A stretch of 64,000 nucleotides of DNA from Apostichopus japonicus (taxonomy: Eukaryota > Echinodermata > Holothuroidea > Aspidochirotida > Stichopodidae): contig NC_092583.1 of the NCBI RefSeq assembly GCF_037975245.1, forward strand, positions 837,764-901,763, given 5' to 3'. The notes under the pieces were generated by a model, which made no database searches, was not told where the DNA came from, and saw only the letters and a list, made by a program, of their open reading frames with translations. This document shows, in pieces, positions 24,144 through 37,900 of this stretch. Position 1 is the stretch's first letter, and every line of letters begins with the position of its first letter. The position numbers were made by a program, and so were the translations under genes.

Positions 24144-25955
24144 TATGCAAATAGTTTCAGCTGTTAATTTGCAACGATTTAATCACGAAGTTGTTGATTG
24201 TTCGATGATCACATGTAACAGACACAAAATATCCGTTTCTGATTATCAGCGGCCACTGGTTTTATTTTATACAAGTCAAATTTGAAGACAATTATATCGA
24301 ACCTTGCAATGTGTGTACACGTATGTACACGTGTACGCGCCTGCCCGCTCCCAGCTCATCATGCTTGAGTACGCAAAGGGTGAATTCTATTGATATGGAA
24401 ATTTATTTATACAGAGATCGATCAAAATGTAAATTAATCATGCACGGATAGTTTTGAGGTCATAAAATTGGTGCCGTTTGTTTACGAGGAAGTAAAAACG
24501 TCACTTCGCCAGGAGAGTGTTGGATAAAAGGGGAAGGGGTGCATGCATGAGTGAGGACGGTAAGGATAAATAGCTATATGTGTGTGGTCAGGGCCCATGC
24601 ATCACTGGTGTACGTATTATGAGGATGATCCACAAATGATCAGTACATTTCATATATTTGTTTCCACATTCAAAATTTACACAATATTAGAAATTTATAT
24701 TAAAATATTAAAAAATTATTACACAATAATAGAAGAAAATTTATGTGACAAGTACGTGGAGGAGGTCTGAGAAAGCCGAGGCTCTTACGAAGCAGACTCC
24801 CCGTACAAAGACAATAAGAAAAAAAAAATAATAATGAACAATGCATGCAATAAAACAAAGGTTGCACACACAAATAAACCATGTAACTGTACTTACGTTA
24901 CATAAGATAACAATATACAATTTAAAGAATTATCATATACGTAATTGTCCCTAGTCATCCCTGCAAGACCCTCCCCGTAAACTCCCTTCTGGCCTAACTC
25001 AACATTTGTGTCCCCTGCAGACACCTTCCCATCCCCTAGTAAACCACCCCGCAACCATACCCCCTAAATCTCAAAACTTGGAATATAGACAAAAATGAAG
25101 GGGAAAAAATATATGACGATTGGAGGTGAACGTAGAAAGCGAATGGTGAATGCTAAGAGATTCGAGCGCATAGCGGTACACAATAAGCACTGTTCTAATA
25201 GGGTGTATGCATTTCTCATGTTTCCATAAATTTGTTTATGTGAGTCTTTACAGTATGTTTATAGCTCCATGATTATACTATTGAAGGGAGTAAAGCGTGA
25301 ACAATTCATGATATATTTGGATCCCTCTGAATCCACTGCGCATTGACATGATTCACATAAAAATTGCGCAAGGTCTCGATCCATGGGGGCCGGGGGCAGG
25401 GGAAGGACACACCATAAAACAGGTTTATCATGACAGAAACTCACAAATCTCGGCCATACAAGGCCATAACTTTTAACAATCGTCATATCAAAGACACTGA
25501 TACCACGGGTGTGACAATATGAACAACTAAATCAAGCCACAAAACTTGAATGTCGATCTTTGATCCACTCATTTTTCAAGCCAACCATTGTTTTTCACAA
25601 AACAAATTTAATAACTTTAACAAATACATTTATTTGGGCAAATATCTTCCCCCTTGCTTGCTTGCTAGCGATTCCGCTTCACTCTGGGACGGGACGCTTA
25701 CAGGGGAGCCCGCCCGGCCGTTCCAGATCTGTTACCAAAAGCAGCATGTAAAAACGGCTGATTTGTGAGCTCTATAAGTCTAGTACAAATAACAGGTGAT
25801 TTATATTTCGCACAACACATACGAACCACGTATTAATGTCAGTCAGCTAAAATTACAGGTAGAATCAGTCAAAATTTGCAAATATGTTACACGATATAAT
25901 GAGTTGCTACTAAAGAGATCTGGGTTTCCAGCCGTAAGCTTTCACCATGCCAGAA
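24144..25955. promoter_or_regulatory. Shared 5' intergenic region between head-to-head FKBP and PLEKHA8 genes
   Basis: The 1.8 kb between the two start codons should contain both promoters. It has GC-richer patches near 24300-24350 (GTACACGTGTACGCGC) and 25660-25730, and an ACGTCA half-site near 24497. No TATA box or defined start site could be assigned to either gene. Position and divergent arrangement are the only evidence. Confidence 0.5.
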
Positions 25956-28900
25956 ATGGAAGGAATTTTGTACAAATGGACCAACTATGTTTCAGGTTGG
26001 CAAAAGGTCCAAACGACCAACGTAATAATAGTATTAGGCCTAGGGCCTAGTAGTAGTATGGTAACGACTTCGAGTCGTCCAGTCACTAATCACTCGTAGT
26101 CATAGTATACTAAGTAGCACTAGCATACTCACTAAGTATCCATACTTACTTAAGTATTTATTTGAATACTTATATTATAAAGTACTCATACAATAGTTCG
26201 AAATCACTTTTATATTTTAAAAAACAACTAAAACGGTCGGTACTAATTTAGAATCCGTACCATTCCTAACCCCTAACCCTACTTCCTTAAACCCTAATTC
26301 CTAACCCCTAACCCTACTTCCTAACCCCTATTCCATACTTCCTAACCCTAATTCCTAGCCCCTAGTAAGCTTTCCCATTCATATGGTATGGATTCTAAAG
26401 TTAGGCCAAACGGAACTTTATTAAATAAGCACGTGTAAAGTTTCTAGTTTATTTCCTTGTGTTTTGGTGGGGGGGGGGAGGGTGTTTTTTTTTGTTGGTG
26501 GCCTGGCCTTGATAAGCTCTGCTTCTGCCAGGTCTCCCACACTTCACATCATTTGTATATATCAATTGTTTAATTCCTATGGAATGTATTTGTATTGTTT
26601 ATTCAAATGTTATATGTTCACTTTGTTTATGTTATGGTGAAGTGGAAATAAATAGTTTTCAATTACTCCAATGTTTACGCACAGTATAAATTGTAGTTAG
26701 TACACTGTACTGGCTAGTCTTTGAAAGCATTACAATTCATATTACACTGCATTCTGTATCCCAACTATATTGGCATTTTTGACAAAGATTCAGACATATA
26801 ATTGAAGACATTTCTATCAAATTATGAGATTGATGTTATGACAACTAGTTTGTTGCTCCTTATGGACCAATTGTTTATCAATTAAACATGTTTATAATTT
26901 GAGTCCCACCAATTTATACATGCGTTAACCTTTCAAATAGTGCCCTTAGTACATAAGCATTGTTTCAACTGACTTTCAACTATACAGTACATAATCTTAC
27001 CCTACATGATTAAAGTTGATGTTGATTCTTATCTTATCTTAGGTTGGCAACCAAGATGGTTTATTTTAGACAAAGGAATCCTAGCTTATTATAAATCACA
27101 AGATGAAGTTGGTCAAGGCTGCAAGGGATCTGTTAAGCTTGCTTGTTGTGAAATTGATGGTAAGTTTTCAAACTCATCAGGCTGGTTTATGAACTAAGTT
27201 GATAATGTTCCCAAAACCTACCTATCGAGTATTGCAATTTAGCCAATTGGTCACATGAGTACTCCATGTTAACTTCTAAATTGTGAAGATATATGTGAAT
27301 TGACTTTTTGGTATGTACAGGGTTATATATATATACCTGTACGGAATATAAATTGTTTGAGTTTAGAAGTATGGTTTCTTACCCAAATGAAATGACACAG
27401 ACTGATTATTGTGCATTATTCACATAAATGGTTTTGCTGACATTCCATAGATTAGGCTTAGATGAAACTGAACAGACCTCTACAGACTTAGCTTGAAAAA
27501 TACTTCATGTGCGAATTTGCATTTCCTTTCAGCTGTTTGCTAAAAAGTACTGTACCACTTTATCATGTTTGCTCTAAACTCTTGTGTAAATTGTCATGAG
27601 GGTAAGGAAGGTTAAGAATAAAACCAGGTGACATGCGATTCTTATTCTTTGGACTAGATGCAAGTAACATATATACGTAGTTGCTGTTTATTATCCCATT
27701 TGCAAACACATTCAAGGAGTTTAACCGGTGTGGAATATCCTGAAACTAGCCACAAATTCAATTGATGCAAAAATGCAGCTCTTTAAACTTTCATTTCATT
27801 TTTCGCAGGAAAATATTACATTAATTTGACTTACAAGTGAAAGATTTAAATTGTTTCAAATCTTTCTATTGTATATATTTACAGTCCATGGTACAGACCC
27901 AACAAGAGTAGATTTGATCATTCCTGGGGAACAACATTTCTATGTTAAAGGGACGAGCGAGGCTGAGAGACAAAGGTGGCTGGTGGCTCTTGGCTCTGCC
28001 AAAGCCTGTCTAACAGACTCGATCGTACACCAAGGAAAAGGTAGTTACTGTAAATGCAAAAATATTTGAAATTTGATTGTCACTACCAGGGTACTATTGA
28101 ATGATAAATTAGCTACTTTGTGAAATGTATTTAAAACATTTGCAAACTATTTTCTCATGAACATATTTTATTTCTTGGCGCCGGGGATGGGACAAGGGGC
28201 TTGTGGGAGGGGCTGGAAATCCAGTTTGGCATGATACTTGTAAGGCCTTAGTCAATGCCATGTGACTATTTTGTGTTAGTAGGTTAATACTTGTGTAGAA
28301 TTAAATATTGTGGCCCCAATTCATGACCACCATTTTGACTGCAGTATGCAGGACGGTTAAGTTATTTACATGGAATCCAAGCTGTTCATGCTCCATTCAT
28401 TACCCCACCACACAGTCAATGAATACTTGGACTCTACAGATGTTAAAGCACAGTCTGTTCCTAAGGCAATTGTTAAATATGAAGACCCTACGAGAGTTTA
28501 GCTTTACCATAACACTGCATGATGTATGCCTGCTCCTCTAGTGAGAGGGCTCTGAGCATCAAATGTGTGGCTACCTGTTATTGTTTCAAACCAGAATTGT
28601 GTTACATTATAACTAGAGAGGGAAACATATATATGCAGTTTACTCGTTTCTCCTCTTCAACACTCAATACAGTTACCATTGCTGCATTAATTAACAATGC
28701 AAATAAAATGTCTAAATGACATTTATGTCTTATTGTTTTGGCAGAGGAATCTGATAGTAACATGAGAAGTAAGATGTCAGAACTTAGGCTTTACTGTGAC
28801 TTGCTGATGCAGCAAGTTGCTTCAGTGAAAGAGGCTTGTGAGGAGAGAGAACAACCAGATGTGGAGGTAAGGGTTCAAACCAAGCAATTCACTGTCCATG

Positions 28901-31900
28901 AGTATATAATGTAGCAGCTACTCAGAGACAGCATCGTTAATAAGTGCATGATGAGGAATGACATCAAGCTGTCCAGGTAAGCAAACCAACTATTTAATTG
29001 TCTCTGAGTTACTACATAGCTTCTCTGGGATGGAATAGTTATTATTTTAATTCATGACGAAAGGTAACAACTAGCTTTAGATGTATGAGGTTTTATGAGT
29101 GGTATGCAAGCTATATTTGCTACTGCTACAGTCTAACAAGGATACAATGGAGTATGTATTGTATGTATTTTAGATCCTCCTGCAAGCAGGAATTTGTGAA
29201 GAAGCCATCATTGGCTTATCAAAGCCGCAAGCTGACCAAAGTCAGTTACTTAGATTCATATTTAACGTCCATGATTATGAATAGTCAATTGTCAACAACT
29301 CTGTAACTGGACGACATACATTAATCTTGGAGTGACTCGAACTTGGGACCTCATGATTGAAAGGCACCTGCTTTAACCACTGAGCTTACACTCCCATTGA
29401 TGATGAGAGTGAACAGATGAGAGTGAACAAAAGCTGAGAATAATGTAGCTTCTCAGAAACAAGATCATCGTGAGGAGTATGAACTGGCTGCAGGGGTAGA
29501 CAATGAATATCATGGCTATTCAGTGATGGCATCATTATAATTTCATAATAAGCTGATGTTTTTCATCTCTGCAATTAGAATAGCTACTTAGCTATGGCAT
29601 AGTTGTATAAGTTAGAGGCCCTGATGCTCTCATCTCCATGAGTAGCAGAGCTACTTAGATATATGCAATAGGTTTATGTTGTATTATGCCATATATTAAT
29701 TTTGATTGGTACAAGTAGTTCATATTTAGCATTGCTGCCCTCTTCATATTCTTAAGAACAGTATGCATGTTTGGGTGTGCTGTTATTGACTACTAACTTC
29801 TATCAGATATTTACTTGACAACAACATGAGACAGAAAGCAGAATTAAACATCTTATTAAACATCTTTGGTAAGAAGATAAGTGACAATACTTCAGTGTAT
29901 AGGCTAGAGGCAATTATGTTTTTCATCTCTATGAGTAGCATAGCTTCTTAGCTATGGCATACAGGGGTGTCAGAAGCTATTTGGGATTGGTACGGCAGAT
30001 CAGAGTGTGGCCATCTATCATAATTATCGGGGGGAGGTTTGGTAGGTCAAACTACGCCACGCGCCACCATAGTTGGCGCGTAGCGTAATTGAGAAAATTT
30101 TGAAAAAATGCCTCCCAGATTGCAGGAAATGGCACTTCCCAAGCTTGAAAACAAGACCCCTGCCATGCCAGAGTAGTCACATTTAGCCTACTTGCTTGTT
30201 TCATTTTGGTTCTTTACATTTTGCCATTTTTTTTGGGGCCATTCTTAGTCATACATACATACATACACACATACACACATACATACATACATACATACAT
30301 ACATACATACATTAGCTATCAATGCAAAAATGTATAAACACTCAAAACATGCTGAGTGAGAAAGAAAAAAGAAGAACTTAGCATTTTCGCATCTTTTCAG
30401 TTTGCACAATCACTTCCTGCTACAAGATACTGTACCAGCTAAATTATTTCCTGCTATTCAATGATTTTTCATTTATGAATAATTTAGGTAAATATCAGGT
30501 AAGTGCCATCCACAGAGGTATGTACAGTAATACTGATCACAGAATAAACATTTTTGTAATTATGAAATTAATATTTGTTTTCTCACTATTTCCATTTTTG
30601 CAGAAATTGAACCAGTCGACCTCTCTTTTATCCCAAACCTGTGGTACTTTTATCGATACGTTAGAAAACTGTATGCAACTTGCCAACTCATCGTTAAACC
30701 AACACAATTCACAGAATTCTGTCACAGATGCTGCTATACTGTCCTCTGTCACTCCCGAACGGGTAAGGTGAACTATAAATCATACTACATAGCCTGACTG
30801 GAATACAAATACCGTTTATGCATATATCGTACCTATATTGTGAAACCAACTGGCCAATTAACACCTTAAAGTAAATGAGCAATGGATATGCAACATTTCA
30901 TATTAATGGCTCTAATCTTACTGTAACTAATTTTCATTATACCAAAATTGGTCAGTCTATTCATAAATTTACTGAACTTTTCATTCTGGGGGTGGGGGAG
31001 GCAGGGGACCAGATGAGAGATATGAAGTTGTGGCTTGGTTCTTTATTTTCAGGATTCACTAAATATTGCAATAAAGTACCTCACAGTGATGGAGGCTTTG
31101 TTAGGAATAGTACTTTATCTTTTCCAAAAGATCATCTTATTACGGAATGGAAAGAGCTAAAATTAAAGAATTGATCAAACACTGCACTGCTTTGCTAGTT
31201 TTCATAATAAGGCTTGCTGTAGAGACTCATTGCCATTGTGTTGTAAGGTCGAAGGTCGAAAGTTACAGAAAAATAAGCATTCTTGTACAGTATTCAGTTA
31301 AACTGTAAAAGGGTGGTTAAGGTAGTTCCCTCATAGACGGCATCGACTCGACCTGGTTTGGAGTTATTACTGTCGAAAAGGGTCAAAGGTTAGCAAACAT
31401 TCTATTTAAGATTGCGTTGATCTGTTTATTACTGACAGCATCAAGTGTGAGCCCCTCAAAATGTAGACTGGCATACAAAATGGCAGATTTGATCTATTAC
31501 ACTAGACACAATTAGGTAAAATTAATTGAACATACAGGTGTGGAAATAATAACAATAGCATTACCATACTTGCAATAAATGGGATAGCAAACAAGGTCGT
31601 AAGTGAACACCTTGCAAGAGGCCCTTAATAGATACAAACATCTGAGAACTTTAAAGGTCGTTAGTTAAATCTTTTTTCTTGTTATCTCTGATTTCTTTGC
31701 AGAAAAGAACTTCATCTTTAAGAGGTCACGCAGTTGAAGACAGGTATATGTGTTATTTTTCTTCATTCTTGGAAGCAAAAAATCGGATGAAAACTTATAA
31801 AACAAAAAAGTTTTATGTTGAACATCATTCCACTCGATATGAATCATTTCATGCTATCAATACATGTAATTTATGCAAATTATCATCACCGGGAAATGAA

Positions 31901-34900
31901 TAGTTACATGAATGAGTATTTCAAAGCCATTAGCTGATTGGGTATGTCAGTGACTTTATGCAAATGAGCTGCTGTAAAGGGTTACCCCGATTGGTTGAAT
32001 ATGTACTAATTATGGTGTCTGAAAGAAGCTGATTGGTCCTGATGCTTTTAGCCCATATAGGATCTTCTTCAAATGGTAAACTAATGACAACAAGAAAACA
32101 AAGAAAATGCAAACATTTTAGGTAAAAACAGGAAAAAGTAATCCGAAAAAAAAGTGAGAAAAATGAGATAGAACAGAACTTTGATAGGGTTGAAATGTGT
32201 CAAAAATTAAGACTGACTATTTCATTTCTGACTATTCCGGCAATTTAATGATGAGTTAACAAAATATTATCCTGTGAAGCATTGAATATTTCAATTGCGA
32301 GTGACTTAAAGCAAGCGGATGATTTTCTTTGGTCGTTATCTCAAAGAAATTCCACAAAACTTGCCAAATTATGTTCAACAGTATATGAATATGAAAAAAT
32401 CTCTCTCTTGGCCTTTCTTCCAAGTGCTAAACTCACTTAAAAACAAAGTAATGATTTGTGATAAAATTGTGGATCAATTCTTTTGTCGGCATTACTCCAT
32501 ACAGTATACCACAAACCATTAAAAAAAAACATCAGATTGCGAAAGGCCAAAAATGATGAACAGTTTTGGAATTTTACTCGACCGTTTGTAATTTATCTTG
32601 TGTGTTGTTGAAGTGTTTGTCAATAGCGCAAGTAGTTATGAGAATGAAAAAGTGAAACCGTACGGGAAGAAAAAAATGTAGATTTCTCGCTCAAAACTAA
32701 ACTGTGGTGTGTTCTTGTCATAGGTACACGCCACCTACTACCAACAAATACGGTATTCAGACGAGATACCACAATTTAGAGGACATGGCGTCCAGACCCC
32801 GACGTCACCGATCAGGAGACCATGCCAGGACTTCCAGTACAAGCAGCGCAGAGAGCGTACCAGTAGAACAGAGTAAAAAGATGTCCAAAGAAAAGTCTGA
32901 CACAGAATCTAGAACTTCCATCAAAGAAAAAAACGAAGAGGCTGAAGTCCAGACGACCAGCCCTAGATACAAGACATTCTTCTCTGAATTACAAACCAAG
33001 TGAGTACAATAGAGAGCCAAGTGTTGATATAATCATTAGTTGGTAATGGTTTTTGCATAAATTATTTCACTACACTGTTAATCGTACCATTATTTTGGTC
33101 ATCGTGAACAACCTTCCTCACAGTCACCTGTCTGTTATACTAATTTGCTGGGGCAAATCCAGTTCTGTCCTCTCATAGCTTCAGTTCAAAGATTATGCCC
33201 TGTTTTGTGACATGGATCTAAGCATGGGTCTCAGCTTTGTTTTTGTTGGTTCTAAGCTTTTGGTTTGAACTATCAATTTGATTTTAGGATATAAACTAAT
33301 ATTAACGATATGTGTAGCGTTTATGTCAGAGACAACCGTCCATACTTTTTGCCAAGCTCAAAAGCCCCAGTCTTGTTACTCATAGGTTATCTGTTTGTAT
33401 TGCTGTCTTTTTTTGTCGTTTTTCTTTCAACTGCTGAAGTTGATAGTTTATCTGTGCAGTTGTTTGTTTAGGGGGGGGGGGGTAGGGGTATGGGGGTCAG
33501 AGAGGGGATGGGTGGGTTAGTTTCCAGTAAGAGCTACACTGGTTGCTACAGTCTGTATATAACTATATGACCTACATGTCTCTCATTAAAGGAAAGATGA
33601 GGAATTTGAAAAACACTTCTTAATCTAGCTCAACAGTTGAAATCACAGTATGACATACATAACCTTTCTAAGGTTTTTGCAAAGTAACAAAATGAAAGAG
33701 AATGAAAATTAATTTGTTGGATTGAGAATGTTTCTGTACTGGACTAAAATCAGTAATAATTAATTCACTGCTCATTAGAGCAGACAATTGTTGTGAGTAT
33801 ATAGATCTCTTTAAGTTGCAGGACTGCTCATTTAAGGTGTGAAGATCAATATAGGGCCGGGTCAACATTACAACCCAATTAAATATGGAGCTCTCAAAAG
33901 GGGACAATTATTCTGTGTAATTATTTTCCAACTTCAGTTTTGGTATCCTATAACATATTAATGTATGTGGGAACATGGGTGCCTTCATAAAATTCCAATT
34001 ATTTGTTTTAAATAGCAGCAATGATTTGTGTTTTTCTCCTATCCTCCTGTTTTGGTAGGATCCACATTTTATGTTCAGAAGAAGTGAGGCAGATTAAAAA
34101 AGGAACTTGTGCAATAAGCTTATGAAATACCTAAACAAAGAAAAATCTGTTTTGCCTTCCGTATAGCAATGCTGTAGTTTTGTTTCACGCATGTTATTTT
34201 CATAAGAGTGCAATTAATTGTGCTAATTTTAAAACTTGTGCAATAATTGTTAATTTATGAATATTAAGTAATGGAGAATGTTTATATACTTTTCACTAAT
34301 TGCATGAGTAAGCCGAGTTAATTGGTCGCAAAATCTGTACTGTCTGTTTGGAAAGTGAATGTGTAATTTCTTCTTAGTTTACATAGTCAGAGTTATACTT
34401 GTAAATTGCTTGTACAAAGATTCAGGGAATGATCAAGGGCAGGGGATGATCAAGGTGTGTTGGGGGGGGTGGGGGGTAGAGCAACACTTGTAAATTAATT
34501 GCTTGTACAAAGATTCCCTCCATTATCATAATCTTGCCCAGAAACAACAGTGAAATATTGTCAACAGCAGCACAACCAGCACTAAGGTAAAGGGCATGGG
34601 ATGATCAAGGTGTGTTTGAGGGGGTGGGTAGGGGGCGGGGGGGGGGGGGGGTAGGGCAACACTTGTAAAGAGGAGAAGTGATTTAAAGTTCATTAGCATG
34701 CCTTACACATATATACACAAGTAAGAGCAAATAATTCCCAAGAAAGGGGTATGCTGGAGATGAGCAGAGCTTTGTTCTTTGCATTTTGCTTAATATTGGT
34801 TATTACTTCTTCATCTGCCTAAGGTAAAGTCCTCCAGTTAAGAAAAGAAAAGATATATAGAATGGTTGTTGATTTTGAGTTTGGTGTGAGGTTTTAAAGG

Positions 34901-37900
34901 CTGTACATTTTGACCTGGCTGAACGGAATAAATTTGAACTGTTTCACGTTGTTACTGGCATGTTTGTGTAATCTTTGTCTATAGTCTAGCATGTTTGTTT
35001 TTGTGTAGACCCTGCTATCCTTACATTAATTTGACAGTATTTACCTCATTACTAATTTGGGATCAGATTGAAACTACTACAACTGTGTCCATGTGGCGTT
35101 AAACCAGATGTTTCTATTTATAGAGGGACATTTTCCTAATTTCCTCCAAACATAATAAACATGATTGCAACATGTCTCTAAATAAATAATTAACATTATT
35201 GTCAAAACAGACTTAACATTTGAAAAAGAAAGTTTCAGGGCAAATGTCAACCCATACCTAGGCTGTTATTATCAATACTTTATTCCCAGTCCTATTAATC
35301 ACATATACATGTTATGTAATGTGAAGAAGCATCAGTGTGTATATGATTATAGGGTAGGTGAATTTAAGGTCCAGTTTCTCTAGACATTGGCTAGCGACTG
35401 TCCTATTGTATGTGTTAATTTACTGATATACTTAACTTTAGCTGCTTTAAGTTACAGTACATTTGATTATTATGATTATTTATTATTTATTGAATTTCAT
35501 ATAACGCAACCCCAACAAAGTTTTCGGTTGCGCTTTACAACAAAATACAAAGAAAGAATAAATCATTCATAAGAAAATAAGATATCAAATGGCGTAGAAA
35601 AATATACTAGATGAATGTACAAAAATATACAATTGTTATGAAAATCAAAGAGAAAAATAGAAAATGCAAAATGCAATATAAAATCTAAAAGAAACTTCAA
35701 AAATATGAAATATAATGAATACAAATATTGAAAATTTGAAAAATTTAGTATATAAGTGATTAGCCAGGAAATAAATATGTTTTGAGTTTTCTTTTAAAAA
35801 TTGCAAGATTCTCAGATTGTTTGACATGGTAAGGTAATTTATTCCATTGCTCGGTGCCAAATACACTTATTGCTCTTGAAGCAAAAGTGACCCTCTGTGG
35901 CATGGGGTATTTATGGTCCAGTTTTTTTACTTGCCCATCCCAATAATGCAATATTATCTTATTATCTTCCTAAGATATCAATTCACGGTACTGTCATACC
36001 ATCTCCCTCACATATGGTCGTTGGCTCCCTCGTTGCGAACCACTGCCCACTTACATCTACTAGGACCCAAATATTATTCTGTAATCTGTTGCTTATTTCA
36101 TTAATTAAAAAAAAATTTACTCTCAATAATACACATGTGTTGCTTTATTATTATTATTATTTTTTTTTTTATGATTTATTTTAAAAATTATTTTCTTAGA
36201 TTTTCTGACATTAAGCTGAACCAGAATGATGGCATTCCAACTTCCACATTCCTTGATGCCTGCGTCTGTATCGTTGGCATATTTGGTAGGTTTTACAAAT
36301 CAAACTGTGCTACAAAGGTGTAGACTTTTGCCCATACCCAGGTGTGAAATAAAAGTTTGCTTGGTCAAGGAGATATCTTCTTAACAATTTGCAAAAGATA
36401 TCTCTTGAAATTTTGAGAGACCATCCTAGTTTTGAACTGTAGATTTTATCTCAAATTGTTTAAATGTTGTGTCAGTTTAAGACATTATTGTTATCAAGCT
36501 CGTACAAACCTAAATGACTTTGTTTTAAACTTTGGGGTGATTGGGGGAAGTGGGGGGGGGCGGGTTGGTAAGGGAAACTTCATGTATTACAGTAGTCATT
36601 CAATAATCAATGCAATTTTTGCAGAAGTGATATGAATTGATTTCAGTTGCATCAGTCTGTTTAGAATTCCTCAGACTTACATATGTCTATTCGTGGTCAT
36701 AAATACGATATATATATCTATATATATATATATACTATTATATATATGTATATATCTATATATAAATATATATTGGTTATGACCATGGAGACACATATAT
36801 GTATATTTTTGGAATATTTGTATTATTTCTATGATATTTTTGGTTGTTGTTTCAGATGCTTTGAATGGCACTGCCTTTGCACCTGTGAAAATGGATATTA
36901 ATGGAAATATAAGGGTATGTATTTCACATTTAGTCATAATATATTTGCATTTTACGCTATGCCTGAAGCTTTTGTCACTGTGGACAAGTCATATTATAGT
37001 CACACTCCCCTCAATCTTACTATTAAAGGGACAGACTCGTATTTGAGTCCTTTCTTATACAAGTAACACAACATATTTCCCAGGCTGTTGAACCAACCAA
37101 AGTACAAATATTCAGCCATAGAAGCAAGACAGTCATAAGTCAAATATCTTCATCCGTTCCTGTCAAAGGCCCTTCAGCCGTTGCTATTTTCATTTTTAGA
37201 ATCAATTGTTTTCCATATCTCTTATGCCGTCTTGTCGAGTGCGAGAATAAGCCTGTTCTTCTGCCTGTGTTGGTCCGCAGCGTAAAAATCGATATTTAAA
37301 TTGTGTTCCTTCACAGAAAATCCGTCAGAAGTATAAGAGTGACCCAGATGCCTACGGGATTTTGCAAGATATCGTACAACAAGAGGTGAAAGATAACACC
37401 ACCACTGCGAAAAACTCCGCCACCGATGCCCTTATGTGGTTGAGGAGGTACGGTGACCGTTGTATGTTGTATCTATAAGCCAGGGGTGGGCAACCTAAGG
37501 CCCACGGTCACATGTGGCCCGCCAGTGATTTTTTTGCAGCCTGTGAGATGTCTCAAGAAAAAGGAAAAAAATCATTCTATTTTACATTCACAAAAAACGA
37601 GCTAGCTGCTTAGAATTTATCTGTACTAATGATGCTGTCAGGTAGGTCTATTATCACCATTAATTATCATATGTACTGTATTGACATTACTATGTTTTTG
37701 TGATACAGATTAGTACACACACCTTTTGCTTCAAAGTCCTCGGAATCAAAGGTTTGAAATCAACAGCAGGTCGTTGGTTAGGTGCGGCCCTGTCAATCTT
37801 TCCCTCCTAAAATCTGGCTCTTTCATTCAAAAAGGTTGCCCACCCCTGCTATAAGCTGTTTGTGTGTTGCAATTATAAATCAACGTCCATTGTAGCTGGT

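Noticed and set aside
36677-36937. Overlapping frames rich in isoleucine and tyrosine
   Set aside because: They read the TA-rich palindrome next to PLEKHA8 exon 9.
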